Assembly (NCBI RefSeq): GCF_022512515.1
Contig: NZ_JAKWBK010000001.1
Location: 3,720,001 to 3,784,000 of the forward strand
Reading direction: 5' to 3'
DNA: 64,000 nt
DNA from: Paraniabella hibiscisoli
GTDB lineage: Bacteria > Bacteroidota > Bacteroidia > Chitinophagales > Chitinophagaceae
Shown: one piece after another, positions 62,938-64,000 of the stretch
Position numbering within the stretch: position 1 is the stretch's first letter
Layout: each line of letters opens with the position of its first letter
Notes under the pieces: model-generated
Database searches by the model: none
What the model was told of the DNA's origin: nothing
Seen by the model: the letters and a program-made list of their open reading frames with translations, nothing else
Made by a program: the position numbers and the translations under genes

Positions 62938-64000
62938 ATGAAGAGATTAATTATAAGCATCTTACTGGGCGGCCTTTTGGTATCCTGTCAGAAATCCAAA
63001 TTTCTGGATGATAAAACCAACCTATTAGACGACAAAGCCATATTCACAGATAGTATCCGTACGCTTGGATTCTTAAACCGGATTTACGTGGACATAGGAT
63101 ATACATTTGCCATTTACCGTTTTTCTGCCGCGGGAGGTGCGGGTAATACTGAATTAGCTTCGGACAATGCAGAAGGCAATAATAATACCTCTGTTTGGGG
63201 AAATGCCTATGCCCAGGGATCGATCGGCCCCAGTAATGTTTTAACCGGTTTTGCAGCAGACAAAGATTTCTGGAATACTCCTTATATGAATATCCGCAGG
63301 GTGAACTTACTCTTGTCCCGTCTGCCTGATGCTCCCTTTCACGAATCTACCAGGCAAAGAATGGCAGCGGAAGCAAGGTTTTTAAGAGCCTGGTATTACT
63401 ACCAGATGGTTGCTGTGTTTGGTGGTGTACCTGTTATCGATGATAATGTATACGACATCAATGATGTCATCAATATACCCCGAAATAGCTTTGATGAATG
63501 TGTTAACTATATTGTAAGTGAGCTGGATCAATGCGCCCAGGCCTTAAATAATGTAGTGTATGCAGATATCGATTATGGAAGAATTACCGCTGGCGCCTGC
63601 CTGGCGTTGAAATCGCGAGTGTTGCTGTATGCCGCAAGTCCTTTATTTAATGGTGGAAATAGTTCCAATGCGGTGATAAGGCTGGTTTGGTGGGTTACCC
63701 TAGCTTTGATAAAAACAGGTGGCAGCTTGCGGCCAATGCAGCGGAAGCTGTTATTAACTCGGGCAGGTATCAACTCAATGTGGACAATGCAACCAGGCCC
63801 GGAAATGGTTTTTACAGCGTGTTTTTGAAAAGAGTTAACAGCGAATATATTCTGGCATTCAATCGCGGCCCACAAAGGGAAATGGAATCTTATTACCTGC
63901 CGGGCTCCCGTTCGGGCAGTCTGGTAATGAAGCCTACTCATAACCTGGTTGAAGCCTTTCCCATGAAGGATGGTAAGTCTATAACGGAAAGTCCTTTGTA
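62938..64000 (+). CDS. SusD-type lipoprotein, second cassette, runs off the window (frameshifted)
   Basis: Begins 10 bases after the SusC stop. Lipoprotein signal MKRLIISILLGGLLVSC with the Cys at residue 17. SusD features: AEARFLRAWYYYQMVAVFGG, ACLALKSRVLLYAASPLFNG. The N-terminal region (KAIFTDSIRTLGFLNRIY) resembles the SusD at 9750, the matching position in the first cassette. A single base is missing near 63684, after which WQLAANAAEAVINSGRYQLN continues to the edge of the window. The C-terminal third is not visible. Confidence 0.88.

Noticed and set aside
2127-64000. Annotating the broken SusC, SusD and GH genes as pseudogenes
   Set aside because: Breaks are single-base and mostly in homopolymers, and all catalytic motifs survive. 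Error explains them better than decay.
1-64000. CRISPR arrays, tRNA or rRNA genes
   Set aside because: I saw no spaced short repeats and no cloverleaf or rRNA-like stretches in the gaps.

Overview
The window comes from a Bacteroidota genome, most likely a member of the Chitinophagia. The evidence is four SusC/SusD outer-membrane pairs, SusE-like DUF5000 and DUF4998 lipoproteins, a dense set of exported glycoside hydrolases, weak Shine-Dalgarno sites, and an AT-rich base composition with a TAnnTTTG-type promoter candidate. The genus assignment is inference.

Layout. 1-1448: end of an upstream polysaccharide utilization locus (PUL). 2127-27074: PUL-1, with SusC-SusD-SusC-SusD, a small secreted Cys protein, a three-gene GH88 tandem array, two GH29 fucosidases, GH20, a DUF2264 protein, an unknown gene, a Tat-exported FAD amine oxidase and a second GH20. 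27087-35471: about 8 kb of ordinary genes (SH3-MBL hydrolase, DUF6717-like protein, HxlR/SDR pair, acyl-CoA thioesterase, SWIB protein, YihY, and an iron-uptake-type DUF3325/DUF3649/PepSY operon). 36385-64000: PUL-2, with a LacI regulator, GH36, GH97, a beta-glucuronidase-like GH2, CE15, GH88, a second GH2, a GH35-like C-terminal protein without a barrel, GH3, a DUF4832-like lipoprotein and a beta-helix protein, closed by a second SusC-SusD-SusC-SusD cassette that runs off the window.

How the genes work together. PUL-1 enzymes would remove fucose, N-acetylhexosamine and unsaturated uronic acid. PUL-2 would deal with alpha-galactose, (esterified) glucuronic acid, unsaturated uronic acid and beta-linked neutral sugars. 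The shared theme is a branched, uronic-acid-containing glycan. No clear polysaccharide lyase is visible even though four GH88 enzymes (which act on lyase products) are present; the beta-helix protein at 53274-54531 is the only candidate for backbone cleavage.

Sequence quality. Almost every long gene is interrupted by one or more single-base deletions, mostly in homopolymer runs, and restoring one base each time gives full-length family members with all catalytic residues. I therefore annotate each as one CDS over its full extent and treat the breaks as probable sequencing or assembly error. Residue numbers refer to the reconstructed protein. The most unusual structure is a 1.78-kb tandem repeat at 12347-16690 that creates a chimeric middle GH88 gene; it is either a recent unequal crossover or an assembly artefact.
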